Below are positions 1-6,108 of a stretch of 6,587 bases of DNA, one piece after another. Made by a program: the position numbers and the translations under genes. The DNA is from Actinomycetes bacterium (GTDB lineage Bacteria; Actinomycetota; Acidimicrobiia; Acidimicrobiales; Palsa-688). Every line of letters starts with the position of its first letter. Position 1 is the stretch's first letter. The stretch lies in the NCBI GenBank assembly GCA_021827285.1, contig JAKAWM010000166.1, positions 1 to 6,587 on the forward strand, read 5' to 3'. The notes under the pieces were generated by a model. That model was not told the DNA's origin, ran no database searches, and worked only from the letters and a program-made list of their open reading frames with translations.

Positions 1-36
1 CGGCTCTCTTGAAGGCCGCGGCTGCTCCCAGTCGGG

Positions 37-1641
37 CTACTCCCACTCGATAGTGGCCGGCGGTTTGCTGGTTATGTCCAGCACGACCCGGTTCACTTCC
101 CGAACCTCATTGGTGATGCGGGTGGAAATGCGGGCCAGCACGTCGTAGGGGACCCGGCCAAAGTCAGCCGTCATAGCATCCTCGCTGCTCACCGGTCGGA
201 GCACGACGGGGTGGCCATAGGTGCGCCCGTCACCCTGTACTCCAACCGAGCGCACATCGGCCAGAAGCACTACTGGGCATTGCCAGATATCACGGTCGAG
301 GCCGGCAGCCGATAATTCTTGCCTGGCAATGGCATCCGCCCGGCGTAGGACGCCGAGACGCTCTTCGGTGACGGCGCCCACTATGCGAATGGCCAGCCCG
401 GGACCAGGGAAAGGTTGGCGCCAAACGATGTCCGAGGGCAGGCCAAGCTCCTCACCTACGGCCCGCACTTCGTCCTTGAACAGGCGCCGGAGCGGCTCAA
501 CCAGTTCAAAACGCAGATCCTCGGGCAGACCGCCCACATTGTGATGGCTCTTGATGTTGGCAGCCCCCTCTCCCCCGCCTGACTCCACCACGTCGGGGTA
601 AAGCGTGCCCTGTACCAAGAACCTGACGTCCTCACCCGGGCCCACCACTTCGACGGCCGCGTCCTCGAAGGCGCGGATGAACTCGCGGCCGATGGCTTTG
701 CGCTTGGCTTCAGGGTCGGTGGGGTCGTCGAGGGCGGCCAAGGCGTCCAGAAACCGGCGCTCGGCGTGAACGACATGGAGCCGGACGCCGGTTGCCTTGA
801 CGTAGTCGTCCTCGACTTGCTCGCGCTCTCCGTCACGCAACAGCCCGTGGTCCACGAAAACACAAGTGAGCTGGTCCCCGACTGCCCGCTGGACGAGAGC
901 GGCGGCCACCGCCGAGTCGACGCCCCCCGAAAGGCCGGCAATGACCTGGTGGTTGCCCACGCGCTCGGCAATGGCCTTCACCGCTTCCTCGATGATGCTG
1001 CCGGTGGTCCACCCGGGCGCAAGACCGGCTCCCCGGTAAAGGAAATTCTCCATAAGCCGCTGGCCCTGTTCGGAATGGGCCACTTCGGGGTGCCACTGAA
1101 CGGCGTAAAGGCGTCGGGCGCGGTCCTCGAAGGCAGCTACCTCGGCCGACCCGGTCCGGGCCGTGCTCCGGCACCCCTCCGGTAGCCTCACAACCGCGTC
1201 GCCGTGCGACATCCACACCGTTTGGCGCTCCGGCTGCCCGGCAAACAAAACCGACGTCTGGTCCACCAAGGCTTCGGCCCGCCCGAACTCGCTCCCGGGC
1301 GCGGGAGCCACCTGGCCCCCCAAGGCCACGGTCATCGCGTGCAGGCCGTAGCAAATGCCGAGCACGGGCACCTGTGAGCCGAGAAGCAACGGGTCGATCC
1401 GGGGTGCACCTTCCGCGTAGACGCTCTCTGGGCCGCCCGACAAGATGATGGCGACCGGCCGGCGGGCCAGGATCTCCTGGGCCGGGAGCGTATGGGGCAC
1501 TATCTCGCTATAGACGTGAGCCTCGCGCACCCGTCGGGCGATCAGCTGGGCATACTGAGCGCCATAGTCGACTACCAGGACAGGGCCTTCCTGAGGTTGT
1601 CCGGAGAAAGGGGCGACCGTTGGCGCACCGGGACCTGTCAT
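37..1641 (-). CDS. guaA: GMP synthase (glutamine-hydrolysing)
   Basis: Cytosolic enzyme of purine synthesis that converts XMP, ATP and glutamine to GMP. Numbering is from the ATG at 1641 (534 aa, normal family length). An N-terminal class I glutamine amidotransferase domain (about 20-205) has the nucleophile in GICYG (Cys97) and the HPE dyad (His184, Glu186). The ATP-pyrophosphatase domain carries the P-loop SGGVDS (238-243) and LVQGTLYPDVVESGG. The C-terminal dimerisation domain has QPFPGPGL, GVQGDGRTYGHP and the typical ending KPPATIEWE. GICYG is followed by LH where LQ or FQ is more usual, probably harmless. An in-frame TTG at 1684-1686 would add 15 residues. I prefer the ATG because the stretch between the two has weak codon bias and the ATG gives an N-terminal tail similar in length to the mycobacterial enzyme. 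The downstream 1-36 shows no clear terminator. Function is certain; the start is moderately certain. Confidence 0.97.
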   Translation of the reverse strand: MTGPGAPTVAPFSGQPQEGPVLVVDYGAQYAQLIARRVREAHVYSEIVPHTLPAQEILARRPVAIILSGGPESVYAEGAPRIDPLLLGSQVPVLGICYGLHAMTVALGGQVAPAPGSEFGRAEALVDQTSVLFAGQPERQTVWMSHGDAVVRLPEGCRSTARTGSAEVAAFEDRARRLYAVQWHPEVAHSEQGQRLMENFLYRGAGLAPGWTTGSIIEEAVKAIAERVGNHQVIAGLSGGVDSAVAAALVQRAVGDQLTCVFVDHGLLRDGEREQVEDDYVKATGVRLHVVHAERRFLDALAALDDPTDPEAKRKAIGREFIRAFEDAAVEVVGPGEDVRFLVQGTLYPDVVESGGGEGAANIKSHHNVGGLPEDLRFELVEPLRRLFKDEVRAVGEELGLPSDIVWRQPFPGPGLAIRIVGAVTEERLGVLRRADAIARQELSAAGLDRDIWQCPVVLLADVRSVGVQGDGRTYGHPVVLRPVSSEDAMTADFGRVPYDVLARISTRITNEVREVNRVVLDITSKPPATIEWE

Positions 1642-1679
1642 CGACACCCCAGGTGGGATCCTGTGGCCAGCAGGTTCAT
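1638..1679 (-). other. possible 13-codon leader ORF before guaA
   Basis: A short ORF reads MNLLATGSHLGCR and stops with TGA. That TGA overlaps the preferred guaA ATG as ATGA (1638-1641), the classic layout for translational coupling. A weak purine-rich AGGG lies at 1687-1690, seven bases before its ATG. It is in a different frame from guaA and from the TTG-started extension, so only one reading can be right. An ORF this short could arise by chance. Confidence 0.2.
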
Positions 1680-1686
1680 CCACCAA

Positions 1687-1797
1687 CCCTACACCGTGGT
1701 CGGCCGGGCCTGGCTGGGCCTGGCTACACCGTGGTCAGCCGAGCGGGGCCGTGCCCTACACCGTGGTCAGCCGAGCGGGGCCACCGTGGTCAGCCGG
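1687..1797. repeat. four imperfect direct repeats upstream of guaA
   Basis: The unit is roughly CTACACCGTGGTCAGCCGAG followed by CGGGGCC on the plus strand. Copies lie at 1687-1710 (diverged: GGTCGGCCGGGCC), 1724-1750, 1754-1782 and 1783-1797 (truncated). The shared core ACCGTGGTC starts at 1693, 1728, 1760 and 1783, giving spacings of 35, 32 and 23 bases. These are irregular and not multiples of three, so they are unlike a coding repeat. Each core contains CAC-C-GTG (a 3-bp inverted repeat), and the last copy extends it to CCAC-C-GTGG. A separate 10-bp tandem duplication, GGGCCTGGCT, lies at 1706-1715 and 1716-1725. The block lies in the 5' region of guaA and downstream of the four-helix membrane gene. 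It could be an operator array, a species-specific intergenic repeat or slippage debris; the sequence does not decide. Confidence 0.85.
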
Positions 1798-1846
1798 ACG
1801 CGCTACGGATCCGTTACTGAAAGCTCCAAAGGTGCCTCATTGGAAA

Positions 1847-2299
1847 TCACTCTTGGAGGTTTCGAACCAAGGCGTGCGGCCCTCCGACCACTGACGCGGC
1901 ACGGCTGCCCAACCACTGCTTGGCCAGCACGGCCGCCGCGGCAAGCAAAACGGCGCCGGCCGCAAACTCAACCGCCAGAGCCATACCGACATACGGTGCG
2001 CTCATCACCTCCTGCCATCCGAACAAGCCGAACAGCACCGAGTAGATCAGGGCACAGGCACTCGTGATGCCGTAGCCGGCACTGACCAGTACGAGAGGCA
2101 ATTTGCGCAAAATAGCCGTGGCCATGGCCAGGGCCCAGCCTGCGCAGGCCTGCGCCAAGAACAGGGGGCCGATCGTGGGGATGTTGCGGTACCCCTGGCT
2201 ATCCCAAAGGTAGAAATGGATAACGGCAGAGCCGGCAACCAAAAGCGAGCCAGCCCAGATCGCCAGGTTGACCACAAGCCGCATCCTCATTGAAGACAT
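1847..2299 (-). CDS. small four-helix membrane protein, function unknown
   Basis: A 150-aa protein with four hydrophobic segments at about 10-30, 44-63, 68-92 and 102-126, and a short polar C-terminal tail, so an integral inner-membrane protein. The end of helix 1 and the next loop read IHFYLWDSQGYRNIPTIGPL. I associate this pattern (IH-x-YLW ... YR-IPTIG-LF) with a common actinobacterial membrane family of unknown function; that match is from memory. Possible starts are ATG at 2299, 2290 (Met4) and 2284 (Met6). None has a good Shine-Dalgarno of its own, but the ATG at 2290 overlaps the stop of an upstream leader ORF as ATGA, so translation may begin there. It lies 90 bases downstream of the secreted repeat gene on the same strand, probably in the same transcript. 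Confidence 0.85.
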   Translation of the reverse strand: MSSMRMRLVVNLAIWAGSLLVAGSAVIHFYLWDSQGYRNIPTIGPLFLAQACAGWALAMATAILRKLPLVLVSAGYGITSACALIYSVLFGLFGWQEVMSAPYVGMALAVEFAAGAVLLAAAAVLAKQWLGSRAASVVGGPHALVRNLQE

Positions 2300-2355
2300 G
2301 AGTTCTCGGCCATCATGATCACCGGGTGGGCAAGGCTGGGCTCGCTTACCTTCAT
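2287..2355 (-). other. possible 22-codon leader ORF with good ribosome-binding site
   Basis: The ORF reads MKVSEPSLAHPVIMMAENSC plus LQ, then TGA. A GGGAG Shine-Dalgarno at 2363-2367 lies seven bases before its ATG (2353-2355), better than any site directly in front of the membrane protein. Its TGA (2287-2289) overlaps the Met4 ATG of that protein as ATGA. It therefore has the form of a translated leader that couples ribosomes into the downstream gene. It could be a tiny gene, a leader peptide or a chance ORF. It has no membrane segment and no run of a single amino acid that would suggest classical attenuation. Confidence 0.35.
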
Positions 2356-2389
2356 TTTGGATCTCCCGATTCGACCGGACTGGCGGGGC

Positions 2390-3010
2390 TCAAGCCCAGC
2401 TTGAAGTCGTTTTCTTGCTGGTGGAAGTCGTCGTTGTGGATGAGGGCTTCGTCGTGGTGGGGGAAGCCTTCGGCACGGTGGCGGCGGGCTTGGCGGTACC
2501 CGGCTGGGCTAGGAACCAAATATGGAACAATCCCTGCCCAAGGGCCTTGCCCTTGCCGTCGCGCACGTAGGTGTAGAGGGCCTTGCCCTCCCAAGTCACC
2601 TGCCGCCCCGACGGCCCGCTGACGACGCCGAGGCCGGTCACGCCCTTGCCCGCCACCGGGCCCTTTTGGCCCTTGGGGAGCGTCAGGGGTGGCCAGATGG
2701 TCAGGCAGGCGCCCTTGCAGGCCCAGTGCTTGGGCTTGTTGGCGGTGTCGTAGTAGAGGGCCAGCCCCTTTTGGTCCACCAGGACCTTGCCATAGCGGGG
2801 AATGGTCGCTAGGTCCACAACTACCCGGGCCGGGGAGGCCATGTGGATCTTGGCCGCCGGGTGCTGGCTGGCACTGGCGGGCAGAGCCGTTGCCGCCAGA
2901 GCACCCACTGCGAAGACGGCGCCAGCAGCGGCCGCCCCCCACCGGGCCCAGTGCCGGGCCGGACTGTAGTCCTGCGTGCGACCTGGTCCGGTCGCTGTAA
3001 TTTCGCGCAT
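2390..3010 (-). CDS. secreted COG4315/PF03640-type repeat protein with Thr/Ser-rich tail
   Basis: 206 aa from the ATG at 3010. That start has a strong GGAGGAG site just upstream, while an in-frame TTG at 3043 has none. Residues 25-46 form a signal-peptide core ending in ALPASAS, with likely cleavage near 47-48. There is no lipobox cysteine, so it is predicted to be released or wall-held rather than lipid-anchored. Two family repeats follow. Repeat 1 (about 73-110) has GKVLVDQKGLALYYD, then CKGAC (Cys98, Cys102) and WPP. Repeat 2 (about 135-168) has WEGKALYTYVRD, which fits the Yx(FWY)xxD signature of COG4315. Repeat 1 has a degenerate form of that signature. A low-complexity Thr/Ser/Pro/Lys tail covers about 180-206. 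The molecular function of the family is unknown. The small anchored protein gene is 57 bases upstream on the same strand and the four-helix protein 90 bases downstream. Confidence 0.9.
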   Translation of the reverse strand: MREITATGPGRTQDYSPARHWARWGAAAAGAVFAVGALAATALPASASQHPAAKIHMASPARVVVDLATIPRYGKVLVDQKGLALYYDTANKPKHWACKGACLTIWPPLTLPKGQKGPVAGKGVTGLGVVSGPSGRQVTWEGKALYTYVRDGKGKALGQGLFHIWFLAQPGTAKPAATVPKASPTTTKPSSTTTTSTSKKTTSSWA

Positions 3011-3013
3011 TGT

Positions 3014-3020
3014 CTCCTCC
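3014..3020 (-). promoter_or_regulatory. strong Shine-Dalgarno deciding the secreted repeat protein start
   Basis: On the minus strand the sequence reads GGAGGAGACA then ATG at 3010. GGAGG is five bases from the start codon. This selects the ATG at 3010 over the in-frame TTG at 3043. Confidence 0.8.
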
Positions 3021-3067
3021 GTGTTAGGACCTTCTGAAAGCAATACGGAGGGATGCCTTCCTCGGAT

Positions 3068-3277
3068 CTATGACGCAGCCAAGAAGGAGGCCACCACGAG
3101 GACGCCGAGCGCGGCGAGGGCGGAGCCCCACAGCAGTAACCAGGAACGGAGGGGCAGGTGCAGGGTCTCGACGTCCTCGGCTACCTGCTCGTCCCCGGTG
3201 AGCACCAGGCCCGGCAGCTCGAGCAATTGTTCCTCCTGGCGCGGCGACAGCTCTTCGTTGAGGCCCGAGGCTGCCAT
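3068..3277 (-). CDS. small C-terminally anchored membrane protein, function unknown
   Basis: About 69 aa from the ATG at 3277. Residues 1-44 are polar and acidic (LNEELSPRQEEQLLE ... GDEQVAEDVE). One hydrophobic helix at about 46-67 (SWLLLWGSALAALGVLVVAS) ends almost at the C-terminus, so it looks tail-anchored with a mainly cytoplasmic domain. Third codon positions over the helix are strongly G/C, which supports a real gene on this strand. The start is uncertain. A GTG at 3289 is also in frame, and the frame stays open to a TTG at 3457, which would add an Ala/Ser/Thr/Gly repeat region but overlap the divergent gene. Codon bias collapses upstream of about 3406, and no start has a good Shine-Dalgarno. 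I do not recognise the family. It is the first gene of the three-gene minus-strand cluster. Confidence 0.6.
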   Translation of the reverse strand: MAASGLNEELSPRQEEQLLELPGLVLTGDEQVAEDVETLHLPLRSWLLLWGSALAALGVLVVASFLAAS

Positions 3278-3353
3278 GCCCGAGGCCACGGTGGCCGAGG
3301 CTGAGGTGCCCGAGGCTGCCGTGCCCGAGGCTACGGTGGCCGAGGCTGAGGTG
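3264..3353. repeat. 45-bp tandem repeat, two copies, built of 15-bp subunits
   Basis: Copies at 3264-3308 and 3309-3353 differ at only two positions. Each splits into three related 15-mers of the form (C/G)CCGAGGCTNNNGTG. Periods of 15 and 45 are multiples of three, and several frames stay open. The minus frame of the small membrane protein gives Ala/Ser/Gly/Thr runs (TVASGTAASG), another minus frame gives SLGH repeats, and the plus frame gives PEATV-AEAEV repeats. The ATG at 3277 lies inside the first copy, so the repeat is either the N-terminal coding part of that protein or its 5' region. Confidence 0.9.
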
Positions 3354-3429
3354 GATGCGGCTGCGGCGGATGCGGGCGCCGCGGCTGACCGAGCGCGGAA
3401 CGGGCGACCATGCGACCAGGACGTGCAAC

Positions 3430-3435
3430 TAGGAT
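3430..3435 (+). promoter_or_regulatory. possible -10 box of the large membrane protein gene
   Basis: TAGGAT fits TANNNT and ends ten bases before the ATG at 3446. A transcript would then start only a few bases before the start codon, giving a nearly leaderless mRNA, which is common in actinobacteria. No convincing -35 is visible. The same bases read TATCCT (3431-3436) on the minus strand, so a divergent -10 is also possible. AGGAT could alternatively serve as a Shine-Dalgarno at ten-base spacing. Confidence 0.3.
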
Positions 3436-3445
3436 AAGCGCCCCA

Positions 3446-6043
3446 ATGGTCGAGCAAGCCGCGCCCGGGCCGGCCAGGGCCAACCTCGTGGACCGCTGGC
3501 CTCGCCCGCTGCGCTACGTATTACGCTCCCCTATCGCCGAGATCTTCGAGTTCGAGGCGGAGGAGGGGCGCCTCCGCCTGGGTGGGCTGAGCCCCTTCGC
3601 CCGCTGGCTCGTCGTCTTCGCGTTATCGGCCATCGGCCTCCTCCTGGCTGCCGCCCTGGTGCCCGGGATCCTGGCCGTGGGGCCCCTGCGCAGCATCCCG
3701 GTACCCCAAGGGGCGCTCAACGTCCACAACGGGACAGCGGCCGTCACATTGGTGCTGTTCGGTATCGCCTGGGGATTGGTCAGTTATGGCGCGCTACAGG
3801 CTTCGTGGCTGGTACGGGCGGGTACCGGCCTCTTGTTCCTGCTGGTGAACAGCCTCCTCATCGTCAACCTCCCCAGCTCGCTGGCCCACCACCCCTCAGT
3901 CACCATCGCCTGGGACCTCTCCCGCGCCGCACTGGTGGCCACGTCTGCGGGCCTCGTGCTCTCGGCGTTTATGCCAGGCCGGCTCTGGCGGCGGACGTCT
4001 TGGGCCAAGTCGCTGCTGAACTGGGTCGTCGGCCTGAGCTGCGTTGGCCTGTTCGTGTCGCTCATCGCTGCCGAGGCCCTCGGGCGGGTGACCCAGGCCC
4101 GTACCCCCTTAGCGGGAGGAGCCGCCCTCGCCCTTGGCACCGTGATCCTGCTGCTCGCGCCCCTTCTATACCTTTCCGGCATGGCCGTAGTCTCCTTCAG
4201 TTACACGGTCGGTACAGCGGGTGCGGCCCTTTGCCGCCGCTTGCCTCGCCACGGCCTGCTCACCCTGGTCGTGGGCCTGGTAGGCGCCGAGGCATGGTTC
4301 TACGGTTGGCGCGACCGCACCCAACTGTGGACGGGGCCGCGCGGCTGGGTCGTGCTCCTCCATGCCGTGCCGGTGGTCGTAGGTTTCGGGGCCATCGCCT
4401 TTGCTTGCAGGAAGGTGTTCCAGTCCCCCCCCGAGCCCGTGCACGACAATGCCAACGCCACCCTCGCCCTGCTGGTGACGCTGCCGGCCATGGCGGCGGG
4501 GCTCTACTCGGCGCTCTACGACACCTCGGGCCTTGGCTTTCTCCACATCCCTGGGATCGTGACCTCAAGGCTTGGGTCGTCGGCCAGTTCGTTCTCGGAT
4601 GCCGTTCTTTCCACCGGAGCTAGGTGCACGCTATTTGGAGCGGCTACAGCGTTCGCCATGGCCATAGCTCGACGGGAAGGCACCAGTTGGCGGCGCCGCC
4701 AGTTCGCCGTGGGAGTAGCACTCATGTCGGGCTGGATCTTCTGGACGCAGTTCGTGGATTGGCTGCCCAGTGCCAATACCGAAGACTGGGACATGCTGGC
4801 CCTGGTAGCCGTCGGCGTGGTGGCGGTGTATTTATTGGGCAGCTATGCGCTGCCCAATAGGCCGGCCCCGGGTACAGCACAGCTCGCCCCGTTGGCTGGT
4901 GTCCTCGCCGTGGTCTGGATATTTGACGCCGACGCCGGCTTTCTACGCTCCCTCAGCCATCTCGCTCCCCTCGAAGGCAGCGCCGTCTTGGTGGCCGGGG
5001 TGCTCCTTATCCTCTTGGGGAAGTCGCAGTTTACCGGTGGGACGAGCCCCTGGCTCCCTCGCAGCGCCCGGGTGGCCATGTGGACCGGCTACGTGGTGTT
5101 GTCGCTGACGGTCGTGTATTGGGACCGCAGCGTGAAGGGCTTCGCCGCGCTAACTGGCCACAATGCCGAACTCAGCGTTTTCGACTACATCGCCGTCCCC
5201 TTGATCACTTGGTTGGTCCTTTCTGGGAGGTTCACCACTCGGCTGCCAGCGGCTGACCCAGCCCCGGCCGGCGTCACCATTGAAGCTCAGCTGGAGGCGA
5301 TGGTGGAAAGCCAAACCGGCGAGGCAGCTCTCCCCGCCGGGCCGGCACGGGCGGCGGAGCCGGTTGGGGCGGTTGGGGCGGCGGAGCCGGTTGGGGCGGC
5401 GGAGCCGGTTGGGGCGGCACGGACGGTTGGGGCGGTTGGGCAGCTTGGGCGTGCCTGGCGGCTCGGACGGGTGCGCCACGCCTGGCGGGCGCAGCACGTT
5501 TGGCAACCGGCCGGGACAGCCATCTTGGTGGCGGGCGTGCTCTGCGCGGGCGCCTGGGGCGCTTATGCCATAGATACGGCCGGTGCCGTGGCCCTCAGGC
5601 CCATCGCGCACCATGTGTACATAACGGTCCCAAAGGGCTGGTCCCTGCAACATAAAGGCGCCTTGGCCCTGGAAACCCGGAGCAACCCAGCCGCGTTGTT
5701 CGTCGTGCTGATCGGCCCGTCATTGACTGGCGGCCCGAGCAGCGACTTGTCCCTATTTGCGGCCAGCCAGTCGATCCTCCGCCACGTCGTGACGAGGGAC
5801 CCGACCAGTTTTTCGTTGACGGCGGGGGGCAATTTCTCCGAGATCGCCCTGGCCCGCTTCAGGGGGACTTACTCGGGCCAGCCAGCTCAGGGGCAGATGT
5901 TTTCTTTGTTCAACCAGGCCAACAAATTGATGGCGGTCGGTCTAGTCTTCACATCAAATCGCCGAGACTACCTCTCCGTTGCCGCGCAAGTCGCGCAAAT
6001 AGAAAACTCGCTCAACCAATCGCCACCGCCCTCGCTGTGGTAA
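3446..6043 (+). CDS. giant multi-spanning membrane protein with C-terminal extracytoplasmic domain
   Basis: 865 aa; I do not recognise the family. The ATG at 3446 is chosen over one at 3410 because the 12 intervening codons lack the strong G/C third-position bias that begins right after 3446. A short amphipathic N-terminus (about 1-50) is followed by roughly 16 hydrophobic segments: about 54-78, 98-118, 126-143, 160-178, 191-209, 225-252, 271-288, 300-321, 337-358, 391-408, 419-438, 448-468, 480-494, 511-525, 542-558 and 577-593. Next comes a polar stretch with an acidic patch (about 598-630), a Val/Gly/Ala repeat linker (about 636-668), an Arg/Trp-rich basic stretch and a further helix at 691-710. 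The final about 150 residues begin HHVYITVPKGW and lack membrane segments. The strand pattern with an early VP-x-GW recalls PsbP/Mog1-like domains such as LpqN, but this is weak. No transporter, glycosyltransferase or kinase motif was found. It is divergent from the small envelope cluster. Confidence 0.93.
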   Translation: MVEQAAPGPARANLVDRWPRPLRYVLRSPIAEIFEFEAEEGRLRLGGLSPFARWLVVFALSAIGLLLAAALVPGILAVGPLRSIPVPQGALNVHNGTAAVTLVLFGIAWGLVSYGALQASWLVRAGTGLLFLLVNSLLIVNLPSSLAHHPSVTIAWDLSRAALVATSAGLVLSAFMPGRLWRRTSWAKSLLNWVVGLSCVGLFVSLIAAEALGRVTQARTPLAGGAALALGTVILLLAPLLYLSGMAVVSFSYTVGTAGAALCRRLPRHGLLTLVVGLVGAEAWFYGWRDRTQLWTGPRGWVVLLHAVPVVVGFGAIAFACRKVFQSPPEPVHDNANATLALLVTLPAMAAGLYSALYDTSGLGFLHIPGIVTSRLGSSASSFSDAVLSTGARCTLFGAATAFAMAIARREGTSWRRRQFAVGVALMSGWIFWTQFVDWLPSANTEDWDMLALVAVGVVAVYLLGSYALPNRPAPGTAQLAPLAGVLAVVWIFDADAGFLRSLSHLAPLEGSAVLVAGVLLILLGKSQFTGGTSPWLPRSARVAMWTGYVVLSLTVVYWDRSVKGFAALTGHNAELSVFDYIAVPLITWLVLSGRFTTRLPAADPAPAGVTIEAQLEAMVESQTGEAALPAGPARAAEPVGAVGAAEPVGAAEPVGAARTVGAVGQLGRAWRLGRVRHAWRAQHVWQPAGTAILVAGVLCAGAWGAYAIDTAGAVALRPIAHHVYITVPKGWSLQHKGALALETRSNPAALFVVLIGPSLTGGPSSDLSLFAASQSILRHVVTRDPTSFSLTAGGNFSEIALARFRGTYSGQPAQGQMFSLFNQANKLMAVGLVFTSNRRDYLSVAAQVAQIENSLNQSPPPSLW
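5354..5443 (+). repeat. in-frame 9/18-bp G-rich repeat in the linker of the giant membrane protein
   Basis: The unit GCGGAGCCGGTTGGGGCG occurs at 5354-5371, 5381-5398 and 5399-5416, with a diverged copy (GCACGGACGGTTGGGGCG) at 5417-5434. Half units GTTGGGGCG and GTTGGGCAG lie at 5372-5380 and 5435-5443. All periods keep the frame and encode repeated (A)EPVGA / VGA blocks. The coding strand has closely spaced GG and GGGG runs, so the mRNA could fold into a G-quadruplex. It separates the membrane core from the last helix. Confidence 0.88.
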
Positions 6044-6108
6044 GGCCGCGAAAGCGTTGCCCCGGAGGCGGGTGCCCACCCCACCACCCGAGCCGAGGTG
6101 AAACTGCC

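Noticed and set aside
1687..1797. CRISPR-like array
   Set aside because: Only four diverged copies, with 4- to 14-base gaps at most and irregular spacing; no unique spacers of normal length and no cas genes.
1820..1846. Possible terminator hairpin after the four-helix protein (CCAATGAGG/CCTTTGG)
   Set aside because: Pairing needs a bulge and leaves a two-base loop, so it would not form a stable terminator.
1492..2067. Plus-strand ORF of about 190 codons across the guaA upstream repeats
   Set aside because: It is antisense to guaA and to the four-helix protein, is Arg/Pro-rich with no domain, and depends on stop-poor high-GC sequence.
2976..3437. Plus-strand ORF containing PEATV/AEAEV repeats
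   Set aside because: Its first two thirds are low-complexity Ser/Arg-rich sequence antisense to the small membrane protein, whose minus frame has clear codon bias and a real transmembrane helix.
3068..3457. Full 129-codon version of the small membrane protein from the TTG at 3457
   Set aside because: It overlaps the start of the divergent gene, its first 17 codons lack the local codon bias, and the TTG has no Shine-Dalgarno. A shorter start is preferred, though not proven.
3805..4623. Second plus-strand ORF of about 270 codons inside the giant membrane protein gene
   Set aside because: It is an Arg/Pro/Gly-rich frame shadow; the overlapping frame shows regular hydrophobic helices and proper codon bias.
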